DNA from: Dehalococcoidia bacterium
GTDB lineage: Bacteria > Chloroflexota > Dehalococcoidia > UBA2979
NCBI GenBank assembly: GCA_009692765.1
Contig: SHYQ01000004.1
Coordinates: forward strand, 1-47,042
Direction: 5' to 3'
DNA length: 47,042 bases
A model generated the notes under the pieces. That model ran no database searches and was not told the DNA's origin. It worked only from the letters and a program-made list of their open reading frames with translations. Below, piece after piece: positions 16,816-24,786 of this stretch. The position numbers were made by a program, and so were the translations under genes. The first letter of the stretch is position 1. Each line of letters opens with the position of its first letter.

Positions 16816-18624
16816 ATGACCGCGCCCGCGCCGCCGCGCCGCCCGCAGCCGCGCGCGCGCATCGCCGTGCTGCCGCCGGAGGTGGCGGCGCGCATCGCCG
16901 CGGGCGAGGTGATCGAGCGCCCGGCGAGCGTGGTGAAGGAGCTCGTCGAGAATGCCATCGACGCCGGCGCGGCGCACGTCGCAGTGGAGATCGTCGGCGG
17001 CGGCGGCGACCGCATCCGCGTCAGCGACGACGGCTGCGGCATCCCGCCGGAACAGGTGGCGGACGCCTTCGAGCGCCACGCGACCTCGAAGCTGCGCAGC
17101 GAGCACGACCTCTTCGCGGTGCGCACGCTCGGCTTCCGCGGCGAGGCACTCGCCGCGATCGCCGCGGCGGCGGAGGTCGACCTCGTGTCGCGGCCGGCGG
17201 GGCAGGACGCCGCCGCAGCGGCGCACCTGCGCGACGGCCGCCTCGAGCGCGTCGGGAGCGCCGCGGCCGCCCCCGGCACCAGCGTCGAGGTGCGCGAGCT
17301 GTTCGCGGCGCTGCCGGCGCGGCGGCGCTTCCTACGTCCGCCGCGCGCGGAGGCGCGCGCGGTCGTCGAGCTGATCGCCGCGCTCGCGCTGGCGCACCCG
17401 GAGGTCGCGTTCCGGCTGGTGAGCGACGGGCGCGTCGCGCTCGCGTCGCCTGGCACGGGCGACCCGCGCGACGCCGTCGCGGCGGTGCACGGCGTGGAGG
17501 TCGCGCGCGCGCTGGTGCCGGCCGGCGCGCGCCGCCAGGAGGCGGACGGCGCGGCCGTGGACGTGACGGCGCTGGTCGGGCCTCCGTCGCTGCACCGCGG
17601 CAGCCGCGGCGCGATCCACCTCGTCGCGAACGGGCGCACGATCGGCTCGCGCTCGATCGCCTACGCGATCGAGCAGGCGTACGCCGGGCTGATCCCGGCC
17701 GGCCGCCACCCCGTCGCGATCGTGCGTATCGACGTCCCGCCGGAGCAGATCGACGTGAACGTGCACCCCACGAAGGCGGAGGTGCGCTTCCGCCACGAAC
17801 GCCTCGTCTACGCCGCAGTCGCCGAGGCCGTGCGCGGCGCGCTGACGGACGCGCCGATCGCCTTCGCGCCGCTGACGGCGGGCGCGTGGCCCGCGCGTGG
17901 CGCGAGGGAGGCGCCCTCCGAGCACGCGGAGGATGACGGCGCGGCGGGCGCGGCCGGGCGCGCGGTGATCGCAGGCGCGCGGCCCGCGCCGATCTTCGCG
18001 CCACCGCTGACGATGGCGGCTGGGGCAGCGCAGGCGGGGCTGGCGATCGAGGCGCGCACGCCGGCGCTGCGGCCGCTCGGGCAGATCGACCGCACCTACC
18101 TGGTCGCCGAGAGCGCGGATGGGTTGTACCTCGTCGACCAGCACGCGGCGCACGAGCGCGTGCTGTACGAGCAGGCGCTGGCGGCACGCGCGGCGGGGAG
18201 GCCCGCATCGCAGCCGCTGCTCGCGGCGCTGGCCGTGCCGCTGTCGGCGTCGCAGGCCGCGCTCGCGGCGGCGGAGGCGGAGGCCCTCGCGGCGATCGGG
18301 TGGGAGGTCGCGCCGACCGACGGCGCGGCGGTGCTGCTGCGCGCGGTGCCGGCGGCGCTCGCCGGGCGCGACGCCGCCGCCGCGCTGCGCGACTACCTCG
18401 ACCGGCTCGACGCGGAGGAGCGCCTCACCGGCCCGGACCGCGCCGCCGCGACGCTCGCCTGCCGCGCGGCGGTGATGGCGGGCGACCCGCTCGACGGCGA
18501 GCAGCAGCGCGCGCTGCTGCGGGCGCTCGAGGCCTGCGCGACGCCGCACACCTGCCCCCACGGCCGCCCGACGATGCTGCACCTCAGCCGCGCCGCCCTC
18601 GAGCGCTCCTTCGGCCGGCGGTAG
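16816..18624 (+). CDS. mutL: DNA mismatch repair protein MutL (endonuclease type)
   Basis: 602 residues. The N-terminal GHKL ATPase has IAAGEVIERPASVVKELVEN, DDGCGIP, RHATSKL and TLGFRGEALAAI. A variable linker follows near residues 340-410. The C-terminal domain has DQHAAHERVLYE at 441-452, the DQHA-x2-E-x4-E metal site of endonuclease-active MutL, together with ACRAAVMAG and CPHGRP (about 580). Organisms with this form generally lack MutH and nick the new strand with MutL itself. Its 3' end faces the convergent pterin-binding gene across the 63-bp-TIR repeat R4. Confidence 0.95.
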   Translation: MTAPAPPRRPQPRARIAVLPPEVAARIAAGEVIERPASVVKELVENAIDAGAAHVAVEIVGGGGDRIRVSDDGCGIPPEQVADAFERHATSKLRSEHDLFAVRTLGFRGEALAAIAAAAEVDLVSRPAGQDAAAAAHLRDGRLERVGSAAAAPGTSVEVRELFAALPARRRFLRPPRAEARAVVELIAALALAHPEVAFRLVSDGRVALASPGTGDPRDAVAAVHGVEVARALVPAGARRQEADGAAVDVTALVGPPSLHRGSRGAIHLVANGRTIGSRSIAYAIEQAYAGLIPAGRHPVAIVRIDVPPEQIDVNVHPTKAEVRFRHERLVYAAVAEAVRGALTDAPIAFAPLTAGAWPARGAREAPSEHAEDDGAAGAAGRAVIAGARPAPIFAPPLTMAAGAAQAGLAIEARTPALRPLGQIDRTYLVAESADGLYLVDQHAAHERVLYEQALAARAAGRPASQPLLAALAVPLSASQAALAAAEAEALAAIGWEVAPTDGAAVLLRAVPAALAGRDAAAALRDYLDRLDAEERLTGPDRAAATLACRAAVMAGDPLDGEQQRALLRALEACATPHTCPHGRPTMLHLSRAALERSFGRR

Positions 18625-18660
18625 CAGCGCGCGCGAGGGCGTCGCGGCGGGTGCTGCGTG

Positions 18661-18977
18661 GCGATCGCGTTGCTTGCGCGGGGCGGCCCACCCCCTGCCC
18701 CCTCCCGGCGCGGGAGGGGGTTCTGAAACAGCAGGGGATTTCTCCCATCCCCCCGGCCCCCTTCCCTCCGGGAAGGGGGAGTTCGCCTCGACGCTTCGCG
18801 CGAGGGATTGGAGGGAGGCGCCCGCCCGTCTTCGCTCCGGCGTGCGCCTACCGCGCGCGCCTCCGCCGGGAGCGCGAGGGGCGCAGCCCCCTCGCACCAA
18901 CGTTCCTCATTCTGGAACCCCCTCCCGCGCCGGGAGGGGGCAGGGGGTGGGCCGCCCCGCGCAAGCAACGCGATCGC
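18661..18977. repeat. Palindromic element R4 with 63-bp perfect terminal inverted repeats
   Basis: 18661-18723 and 18915-18977 are exact reverse complements over 63 bp, enclosing 191 bp; the match continues outward for a few more bases with mismatches. Each arm itself holds a hairpin (CCCTCCC/GGGAGGG type) and the CGGCCCACCCCCTGCCCCC string. Between them are a second hairpin, CCCCCTTCCC (18757-18766)/GGGAAGGGGG (18770-18779), and the inverted conserved module ending CGCAGCCCCCTCGC (about 18881-18894). The whole 317-bp element fills most of the convergent gap 18625-19033 between mutL and the pterin-binding gene. There is no ORF that could be a transposase. It is MITE-like in shape; no target duplication is evident. 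Confidence 0.9.
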
Positions 18978-19033
18978 CGCGCATCACCGCGAGGGCGCCG
19001 CCCGCACGGTCATCGACGCCTGCGCGGTGCGCG

Positions 19034-19939
19034 CTACCCCAGCGGCACGAAGATCGCGCGCGCGGCTTCCATCAGCGTGAGCGGGGGCTTCGGCGTGGGG
19101 GCGTCGCGCGCGACGGCGTCCGCCAGCTCGAGCAGCCAGCGTTCCTCGGCGGTGGCGGGGGGGAGCGCGTGGCCGGCCACGCGCACGGCGCGCACCACGG
19201 CGGGCTCCTCGACGGGGAGCAGCAGCGCCGTGGCGCCCGCGCCCGTCGCCGCGGCGGCGTAGACGACGCGCAGCGCGGCGGCCAGGGCCGCCGGCGCCGC
19301 TGCGCCGGCGTTGCCCACCGCCGCGAGGCGCTCGACGTTCGGCACGGCGCGCAGCAGGCGCAGCACCGCCAGCGAGCGGCGGCAGCCGTCGGGGTCGATG
19401 AGCGCCGGGTAAGTCAGCGCGTCGAGGTAGAGCGGCTCGTTGAGGCCGGCCTCGCGCGCGCGGATCGCCCCCGCGACGGCGGCGTCCACGACCGCCTGCG
19501 CGCTGGCGGCCGCCTCGCCGCCACCGTCCACGAGACGCGGCGAGACGACCAGCGCGGCGCGCGCGCGCACGACCGCGCGCAGCAGCCCCGCGACCGCATC
19601 GTCGTCGACGCTGCCGGGCGGGCCGCCGACCGGCAGCGCGTTCGCCGCGAGCGGGCGCGGCACGCCCTCGCGCTCGCACAGCTCGAAGGCGAGCGCGATC
19701 GTCGCGGGGGAGGCGGTATCGAGGAACAACGGCCGCCCGTACGTCGCCGGCCGGATCGCCTCGGCGATCCACGCGAGATCGATCGCCGCGCCGCCGACGC
19801 CGGCGTTGAGGTCGAGCGCGTCCGCGCCGGCGGCGAGCTGCGTCTCGGCGCGCGCGATGATCGGCGCGGCGTCGCGCGCGCGCAGCGCCGCCGCGAGCGG
19901 CTCGCGGTGGAACTCGAGCGACTGTCCGATCAGCAGCAC
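19034..19939 (-). CDS. Pterin-binding methyltransferase-like protein (MetH/AcsE/DHPS superfamily)
   Basis: 301 residues if the GTG at 19939 is the start; the frame continues upstream only through repeat R5. The opening VLLIGQSLEFHREPLAAALRARDAAPII and GADALDLNAGVGG follow the layout of methyltetrahydrofolate-binding TIM barrels (IIGERIN...GADxLDVNxG). The first motif is unusual: the G-E-x-I-N stretch is GQSLEF here. Later strands include RPLFLDTASPATIALAFEL and NALPVGG, where AcsE-type proteins keep Asp and Asn contacts. Possible roles are a corrinoid methyltransferase or a B12-dependent methionine synthase module. No corrinoid protein is adjacent. Function is uncertain; the fold is fairly sure. 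Confidence 0.65.
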   Translation of the reverse strand: MLLIGQSLEFHREPLAAALRARDAAPIIARAETQLAAGADALDLNAGVGGAAIDLAWIAEAIRPATYGRPLFLDTASPATIALAFELCEREGVPRPLAANALPVGGPPGSVDDDAVAGLLRAVVRARAALVVSPRLVDGGGEAAASAQAVVDAAVAGAIRAREAGLNEPLYLDALTYPALIDPDGCRRSLAVLRLLRAVPNVERLAAVGNAGAAAPAALAAALRVVYAAAATGAGATALLLPVEEPAVVRAVRVAGHALPPATAEERWLLELADAVARDAPTPKPPLTLMEAARAIFVPLG

Positions 19940-20027
19940 GAGGGTACGGTAGCCAGCGCACGCCCCCGGGGCGAGCGTGCGCTTGGCCTCGAGGCAGCGC
20001 GCCCGTGCGGTGTGCCCGTGGGGAGGA

Positions 20028-20660
20028 GACCCACCCCCCGGCCCCCTCCCGCTCCAGCGGGAGGGGGAGAGGAAGAAGCATGAGGATGCGAGGGGGCTGC
20101 GCCCCTCGCGCTCCCGGTGGAACGGCGCGCGGCGGGCGCGGCTCGGAGCAGAGGGGGCGGCGCGCTCCCACATCAGAACCTCTCGCCGCCCCGGCGGAGA
20201 GGGGCAGGGGCAAGGCTCCCTTCCCGGCGCGGGAAGAGGGTTCTGCCAGAGCAGAGGGTGATGCGAGGGGGCTGCGCCCCTCGCGCTCCCGGCGGAACGG
20301 CGCGCGGCGGGCGCGCCTCGGAGCAGAAGGGGCGGCGCGCTCCCGCGTCAGAACCCCTCGCCGCCCCGGCGGAGAGGGGCAGGGGCAAGGCCCCCTTCCC
20401 GGCGCGGGAAGGGGGCCAGCAGGGAAGGTGGCTTCCACCCATCCCCCCGGCCCCCTTCCCGCGCGGGAAGGGGGAGCTGGCGAGAGCGTTGCGCGCCTCG
20501 CCCCAGACCCGCAGGCGAAGCCTCCCGCTCGCGATCCGGCGTGTGCCTACCGCGCACGCCTCCGCCGGGAGCGCGAGGGGCGCAGCCCCCTCGCATCTCC
20601 CTCCGTTTCCGACCCCCCTCTCCCGCTCCGCGGGAGAGGGGACGGGGGTAAGGGTCCCGC
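20028..20660. repeat. Composite palindromic repeat cluster R5 with 153-bp tandem duplication
   Basis: This fills the 755-bp gap 19940-20694 between two - strand genes. Left hairpin: CCCCCTCCCGC (20042-20052)/GCGGGAGGGGG (20057-20067). Direct repeats: 20088-20240 and 20263-20415, 153 bp, about eight mismatches, each starting with the GCGAGGGG module and ending with a CGGCGCGGGAAG-type hairpin. A further CCCCCTTCCC hairpin lies near 20454-20473. The inverted module is near 20567-20596, and the right hairpin is CCCCTCTCCCGC (20615-20626)/GCGGGAGAGGGG (20630-20641). A reverse-complement copy of the 153-bp unit is in R6 (about 23264-23420). No gene is seen here. Confidence 0.85.
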
Positions 20661-20694
20661 TCCCTCCCCCCGCCGCGAGCGAGTGGCCGCGCCG

Positions 20695-21927
20695 CTACGC
20701 CTCGACGGCGCGCGCCTGGCCGCGGTAGCGCTCCGGCACGCCCTGCGCCACGGCGCGCTCGACGAGCTCCGCGACGCGGTCGACCTCGCCCTCGGTGTTG
20801 TAGACGTGCAGCGAGAGGCGCACCGAGCCCATCTCGCGCACCGACCGCGCGATCACCCCGCCGTCGCCCTGGAGGTAGTCGACGAGGTGGGCGGGGTCGA
20901 CGCCCTCCACCGCGAACAGGAAGAGGCCGCTGCGTGTCGCCTCGCCGGCTGCGCCGCTCACGCGCACGCCGCGCAGCGGCGCGAAGCGCGCCTCGGCGTA
21001 GCGGCTGAGCGCGCGCACGCGGTCCCACACGGCGGCCGGGCCCGACGCGAGGTACTGCTCGACGGCGGCCAGCGTCCCCGCCATCAGGGGCGTCGAGGTC
21101 GTGGTGAGCTCGAACTTCGTCACCTTCTCGCGCTCGGCCTCGAAGTGGCCGGCGAAGTCCCACGACGCGGCGGCGTGCCCGCTCACCTTCACGGGGTCGA
21201 GGTCGGCGATGCGGTCGCGGCGCACGTAGAGCATGCCGAGGCCGTCGGGCCCGCACAGCCACTTGTGCGACGGCACCGCGTAGGCGTCGATGCCCAGCGC
21301 GTGCGCGTCGATCGGCAGGTGCCCCGCGGTCTGCGCGCCGTCGACGACCACGGTCGCGCCGCGCGCGTGCGCCAGCCGCGTGATCTCGGCCAGCGGCAGC
21401 AGGCCGCCCGTGGAGTAGGAGATGCCCGAGAGGATCACGAGCGATGCGGCGGGCGAGAGCGCCTCGTCGAACCGCTCGAGGATCGCGCCCGGCCCGTCGT
21501 CCACCGCGATCGGGACGATCGCGACCTCGGTGCCGTACTTCCGGCGCGTCCAGTAGGCGGGGACCATGCCGCTGCTGTGCTCCACGCTGGTCGTCACCAC
21601 GCGGTCGCCCGGTTTGAGCGCGACGCCGTTCACCGCGATGTTGACGCCCTCGGTGGTATTGCCGGTGATCGCGATCTCGTCGGCGTCCGCGCCGAGCATC
21701 CGGGCGGACGCCTCGCGCAGCCGCGCGACGATCGCGGTCTTGTCCTCGTTCGCCACCTTCGCCACCGGCCCGTACGTGGCCTCGAGGTCGATGCGGCGCT
21801 TCATCGCCTCGACGACCGGGAGCGAGAGCGGGCCGGACCAGCCGGCGTTGAGGTAGGTGAAGCGCCGCGTCACCGGCGTGATCTCGCGCAGGTGCGCCCA
21901 GCGTGCCGCGTGTGGATCCTCGGCCAT
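20695..21927 (-). CDS. Class V aminotransferase (cysteine desulfurase/isopenicillin epimerase-like)
   Basis: 410 residues from ATG 21927; ATG 21939 and 21960 are in-frame alternatives, but a -10-like TATAGG abuts 21960, favouring the later starts. PLP-binding pattern: TGNTTEGVNIAVNG, ATVVVDGAQTAGHLPID with D196, and YAVPSHKWLCGPDGLGML with K222 as the Schiff-base lysine. TTTSTPLMAGTLAA is also conserved. The closest known types are EgtE-like C-S lyases, isopenicillin-N epimerase-like enzymes and selenocysteine-lyase/desulfurase-like enzymes. There is no Cys in the position of a dedicated SufS/IscS active loop, so a desulfurase role is doubtful. It is divergent from a methyltransferase gene; whether they share a pathway is not visible. 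Confidence 0.85.
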   Translation of the reverse strand: MAEDPHAARWAHLREITPVTRRFTYLNAGWSGPLSLPVVEAMKRRIDLEATYGPVAKVANEDKTAIVARLREASARMLGADADEIAITGNTTEGVNIAVNGVALKPGDRVVTTSVEHSSGMVPAYWTRRKYGTEVAIVPIAVDDGPGAILERFDEALSPAASLVILSGISYSTGGLLPLAEITRLAHARGATVVVDGAQTAGHLPIDAHALGIDAYAVPSHKWLCGPDGLGMLYVRRDRIADLDPVKVSGHAAASWDFAGHFEAEREKVTKFELTTTSTPLMAGTLAAVEQYLASGPAAVWDRVRALSRYAEARFAPLRGVRVSGAAGEATRSGLFLFAVEGVDPAHLVDYLQGDGGVIARSVREMGSVRLSLHVYNTEGEVDRVAELVERAVAQGVPERYRGQARAVEA

Positions 21928-21960
21928 CGGTCGCCCCATCGTCCTGCCCGGTCGCGCCAT

Positions 21961-21966
21961 CCTATA
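21961..21966 (-). promoter_or_regulatory. -10-like element (TATAGG) upstream of the aminotransferase
   Basis: On the - strand TATAGG ends directly before ATG 21960. If it is used, transcription starts inside 21950-21955, so translation from 21960 is unlikely and 21939 or 21927 is preferred. No convincing -35 is seen. Confidence 0.35.
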
Positions 21967-22003
21967 CCCGCCTCGATCACCGCAGGACGCCGGCGTGTCG
22001 CGC

Positions 22004-22024
22004 GTACGTCGCGGGACGTACACT
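22004..22024 (+). promoter_or_regulatory. Inverted repeat overlapping the methyltransferase -10 (operator candidate)
   Basis: GTACGTC (22004-22010), GCGG, GACGTAC (22015-22021) form a perfect 7-bp inverted repeat. A -10-like TACACT (22019-22024) overlaps its right half, and the methyltransferase ATG is 49 bp further on. It sits in the divergent gap, so a repressor binding here could affect both genes. Confidence 0.45.
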
Positions 22025-22072
22025 GTCTCGCGGACACCGCCCGCGACGACGGGCGGGCGCGGAGGGGGAGAC

Positions 22073-22894
22073 ATGGTCGAGCAGTCCGCGAGCCGCGGCA
22101 GCGGGTGGCAGCCCGCGCAGTACGCCCAGTTCCGCGACGAGCGCAGCCGCCCGTTCTACGACCTCGCCACGCTGGTGGAGCGCCATGACGTCGCAGCCGG
22201 GCCGGCGATGCGCGTCGCCGACCTCGGCTGCGGCACCGGCGAGCTCACCGCGTGGCTGCACGAGGAGCTCGGCGCGCGGGAGACGGTGGCGATCGACTCC
22301 TCCTCGGTGATGCTCGCCGAAAGCGCGCCGTACATGCGGCCGGGGATGCGCTTCGAGCAGGCCGACATCATGGAGGAGGCGGGGCGCTACCAGGGCGCGT
22401 TCGACCTCGTCTTCTCGAACGCAGCGCTGCAGTGGATCCTCGACCACGAGACGATGCTGCCGCGCGTCGCCTCGATGGTGCGGCCGGGCGGACAGTTCGC
22501 GATCCAGGTGCCCAACAACGGCGCGCACTTCAGCCACCAGGTGCACGCGACGATCGCGCGCGAGGAGCCGTACGCCAGCGCCCTCGGCGGTCTGGTGCGC
22601 GAGGACCCCGTCGAGTCGCCCGAGTGGTACGCGACGTTCCTGCACGACCGCCTCGGCTGCACCGAGCAGCGCGTCCGCCTCGAGGTCTACGCGCACCCGA
22701 TGCAGTCCACGCGCGGCATCGTCGAGTGGGTGAAGGGCTCCGTGCTCACGTGGTACCGCGAGCGCCTGTCGGCGGAGCTGTACGCGCGCTTCCTCGCGGA
22801 GTACGAGCGCCGCCTCGTCGAGCGCCTCGGCGACCGCTCGCCGTACTTCTACACGTTCAGCCGCATCCTCATGTGGGGCCGCGTGCCCGCGTAG
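22073..22894 (+). CDS. SAM-dependent methyltransferase, trans-aconitate methyltransferase-like
   Basis: 273 residues from ATG 22073, preceded by GGAGGGGGAGAC. Class I methyltransferase: motif I VADLGCGTGELTAWL, acidic end of beta-2 VAIDSSSVML, then FDLVFSNAALQWILDHETMLPR, as in the Tam family. QVPNNGAHFSHQ and the C-terminal TFSRILMWGRVPA also fit. Tam methylates trans-aconitate, a spontaneous inhibitor of aconitase; many relatives have other small acidic substrates. Length is right for the family. Its promoter region carries a perfect inverted repeat. The 3' end faces the convergent APH-like gene across repeat R6. Confidence 0.82.
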   Translation: MVEQSASRGSGWQPAQYAQFRDERSRPFYDLATLVERHDVAAGPAMRVADLGCGTGELTAWLHEELGARETVAIDSSSVMLAESAPYMRPGMRFEQADIMEEAGRYQGAFDLVFSNAALQWILDHETMLPRVASMVRPGGQFAIQVPNNGAHFSHQVHATIAREEPYASALGGLVREDPVESPEWYATFLHDRLGCTEQRVRLEVYAHPMQSTRGIVEWVKGSVLTWYRERLSAELYARFLAEYERRLVERLGDRSPYFYTFSRILMWGRVPA

Positions 22895-22954
22895 CGCGCG
22901 GCGTCGAGGTCGCGCGCGCGACGCGACGGAAGCGGATCCTTCGACGTCCCAGTC

Positions 22955-23498
22955 GGCGTCGAGGTGCTGCGTGGGGCGGCCCACCCCCTGCCCCCTCCCT
23001 CGCGGGAGGGGGTTCAGATTCCAGAAGGAAATTTCTCCCATCCCCCAACCCTCTTCCCTGGCGGGAAGGGGGCTCGGACCTCGGCGCTACGCGAGAGTGC
23101 TCGGACGAGGCAGCGCGAGGGGCGGGCGCGAGCGCCGAGCGGTGAGCCGTGCCGCAGCGCGGCCGCGCTTTCAGATCCCGCGAGGCGAAGCTCTCGCGGA
23201 TCCCCCTTCCCGGTGGGAAGGGGGCCGGGGGGATGGGCGATCTCAACTTCTGGTCTCGGAACCCCCTTCCCGCGCCGGGAAGGGGGCCTCACCCCTGTCC
23301 CTCTCCGCCGGGGCGACGAGGGGTTCTGACGCGGGAGCGCGCTGCCCCCTCTGCTCCGAGGCGCGCCCGCGGCGCGCCGTTCCGCCGGGAGCGCGAGGGG
23401 CGCAGCCACCTCGCATCACCCGCTGCTCTTGCAGAACCCCCTTCCCGCGTCGGGAAGGGGGCAGGGGGATGGGCCGCCCCACGCAGCACCTCGACGCC
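22955..23498. repeat. Composite palindromic repeat cluster R6 with 29-bp outer inverted ends
   Basis: This fills the 651-bp convergent gap 22895-23545. The outer ends 22955-22983 and 23470-23498 are exact reverse complements over 29 bp, and beyond them the arms continue as similar hairpins: CCCCCTCCC (22991-22999)/GGGAGGGGG (23004-23012) on the left and CCCCCTTCCCG (23437-23447)/CGGGAAGGGGG (23451-23461) on the right. Two further hairpins lie at 23202-23224 and 23262-23286, and a degraded one near 23050. About 23264-23420 is a reverse-complement copy of the 153-bp unit of R5. No gene is seen here. Confidence 0.88.
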
Positions 23499-23545
23499 GC
23501 GCGAGAGCTCGAGTGCTCCGCTTCCGCCGCCGCTCAGCGCGCCAA

Positions 23546-24532
23546 CTAGCGAGAGGGCAGGCCCGCGGCGGTGCGGATCACGCGGCGCAGGTCGCGCTGC
23601 GCGGCCTCGGCCGCCATCGCCGCGTCCACCGTCGCGAGGGCGGGCGCGTCGACGGCGCTGCCCGCGGCCGCCGCGGCGAGCGCGTCGACGGCGCGGCGCA
23701 CCGCGAGCGCGGTCATGACCGTCGGGATCATGCCGACCTCCGCCTCCGTGAGCGGCGGGTCGGCGTGCGCGACGTAGCCTGCCACCCAGCGGTGCACCCG
23801 CCAGCCATCGTCACGGTCGGCCTCGACGAGCAGGCTCGCGCCGATATCGGCGATGCGCGCGTCCGGCCGCGCGCCGTCGAAGTCGAGCAGCGCCGTCACG
23901 TCGTCGCCCTCGTAGAGCACGTGCGGCGCGGTGCAGCCGCCCCACGTCGCCACCTCAGGCAGATCGTCGTAGCCGAGGCGCACGAGCATGTCGGCGTTGC
24001 GGTCGCCCAGCGACGCCAGCTGCGCCGCGCGCGCCGCGTCCGCCGCGGCGACGCGCGCGATCAGCGCGTCGTACGAGGCGTGCCCGCGCGCCACCGCGAT
24101 CGCGTAGAGGTCGTCGAGGCGCGGGAAGGCCCCGCTCGCCTCCGGCCCGTCGGGGCCGCTCCACGAGGCGAGGTCGCGGTGCAGCAGCGCCAGCAGCGCG
24201 CCGCGCCGCTGCACGAAGATCGGACGGTCGGGCGGCTGCGCACCGGCGGGCGCGGGGAAGAGCGCCCACGGCGCGCCCTCGGCCTCCACCAGCGTCGCGC
24301 CGTCGGCCGCGCGCACCGGGACGAGCACCGGCCACGCGTCCTCGGCGAGGAACGCGAGCATCGCGTGCTGGTAGGCGATCGCCTCGGCGTCGAGCGCGGC
24401 GTAGCGGTGCAGCAGGTAGCCCGGCGCCGCGGCGACGCGCCACTCCGCCGCGCCGAGGTGGGGCGCGCGCTGTTGCAGCGCAGGCGCGACGTGCGCCTCC
24501 GCCAGTCCCCACGCCGCCAGCGCAGCCCGCAT
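23546..24532 (-). CDS. Aminoglycoside-phosphotransferase-fold protein lacking the catalytic loop
   Basis: 328 residues. Overall it looks like an APH/homoserine-kinase-II-type protein: hinge-like LVEAEGAPWALFPAP, LLALLHRDL, and HVLYEGDDVTALLDFDGARPDARIADI with the metal-binding DFD at 217-219. However, where active members have HGDxHxxN just before the V-L strand, this protein has W197-G-G-C-T-A-P-H204. The catalytic Asp and the metal-binding Asn are both absent. It may be a pseudokinase, a binding protein, or a decaying enzyme. Length is normal and the frame is intact, which argues against simple decay. Palindromic repeats lie on both sides (R6 and R7). Confidence 0.7.
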   Translation of the reverse strand: MRAALAAWGLAEAHVAPALQQRAPHLGAAEWRVAAAPGYLLHRYAALDAEAIAYQHAMLAFLAEDAWPVLVPVRAADGATLVEAEGAPWALFPAPAGAQPPDRPIFVQRRGALLALLHRDLASWSGPDGPEASGAFPRLDDLYAIAVARGHASYDALIARVAAADAARAAQLASLGDRNADMLVRLGYDDLPEVATWGGCTAPHVLYEGDDVTALLDFDGARPDARIADIGASLLVEADRDDGWRVHRWVAGYVAHADPPLTEAEVGMIPTVMTALAVRRAVDALAAAAAGSAVDAPALATVDAAMAAEAAQRDLRRVIRTAAGLPSR

Positions 24533-24619
24533 CGCGTCTCCCTCGCCGGCCCACGCCGCGGTTCGCCACTCGTGCGATCGAGGTTAGCGCGCCGCCGCAC
24601 GCGAGGCGAAAGCCGTCCG

Positions 24620-24748
24620 CTGCACTCCCCCTTCCCGCCGGGAAGGGGGCCGGGGGGATGGGAGGATACCCCTCTGTTCCTATACTCCCCTTCCCGCGAA
24701 GGGAAGGGGCAGGGGGATGGGCCGCGCCGCTCAGTCCTCGAACGCCGC
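24620..24748. repeat. Palindromic repeat cluster R7 (two hairpins)
   Basis: This is in the 254-bp co-directional gap 24533-24786. Hairpin 1: CCCCCTTCCC (24627-24636)/GGGAAGGGGG (24640-24649), followed by CCGGGGGGATGGG. Hairpin 2: CCCCTTCCC (24687-24695)/GGGAAGGGG (24701-24709), followed by CAGGGGGATGGGCCGCG and, inverted, the TCGAGGACTGA outer end shared with R2 and R8 (about 24730-24740). Only G-rich right-type arms are present; the GCGAGGGG module is missing. Confidence 0.8.
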
Positions 24749-24786
24749 ACCGCCATCGCGATCGTCCGGTCGAGCCGCGAGCGCGG

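Noticed and set aside
12177-18624. A mutS-protease-mutL functional module
   Set aside because: The subtilase is on the opposite strand, probably exported, and separated by its own gaps; nearness looks incidental.
18661-18977. Insertion sequence with transposase
   Set aside because: The inverted repeats enclose only 191 bp, too short for a transposase, and no protein similarity is visible.
20088-20415. CRISPR-like array of spaced repeats in R5
   Set aside because: Only two 153-bp copies, not short repeats with unique spacers, and no cas genes anywhere in the window.
22073-22894. Naming the methyltransferase tam
   Set aside because: Motifs fit the Tam group, but many relatives have other substrates; the symbol was left out.
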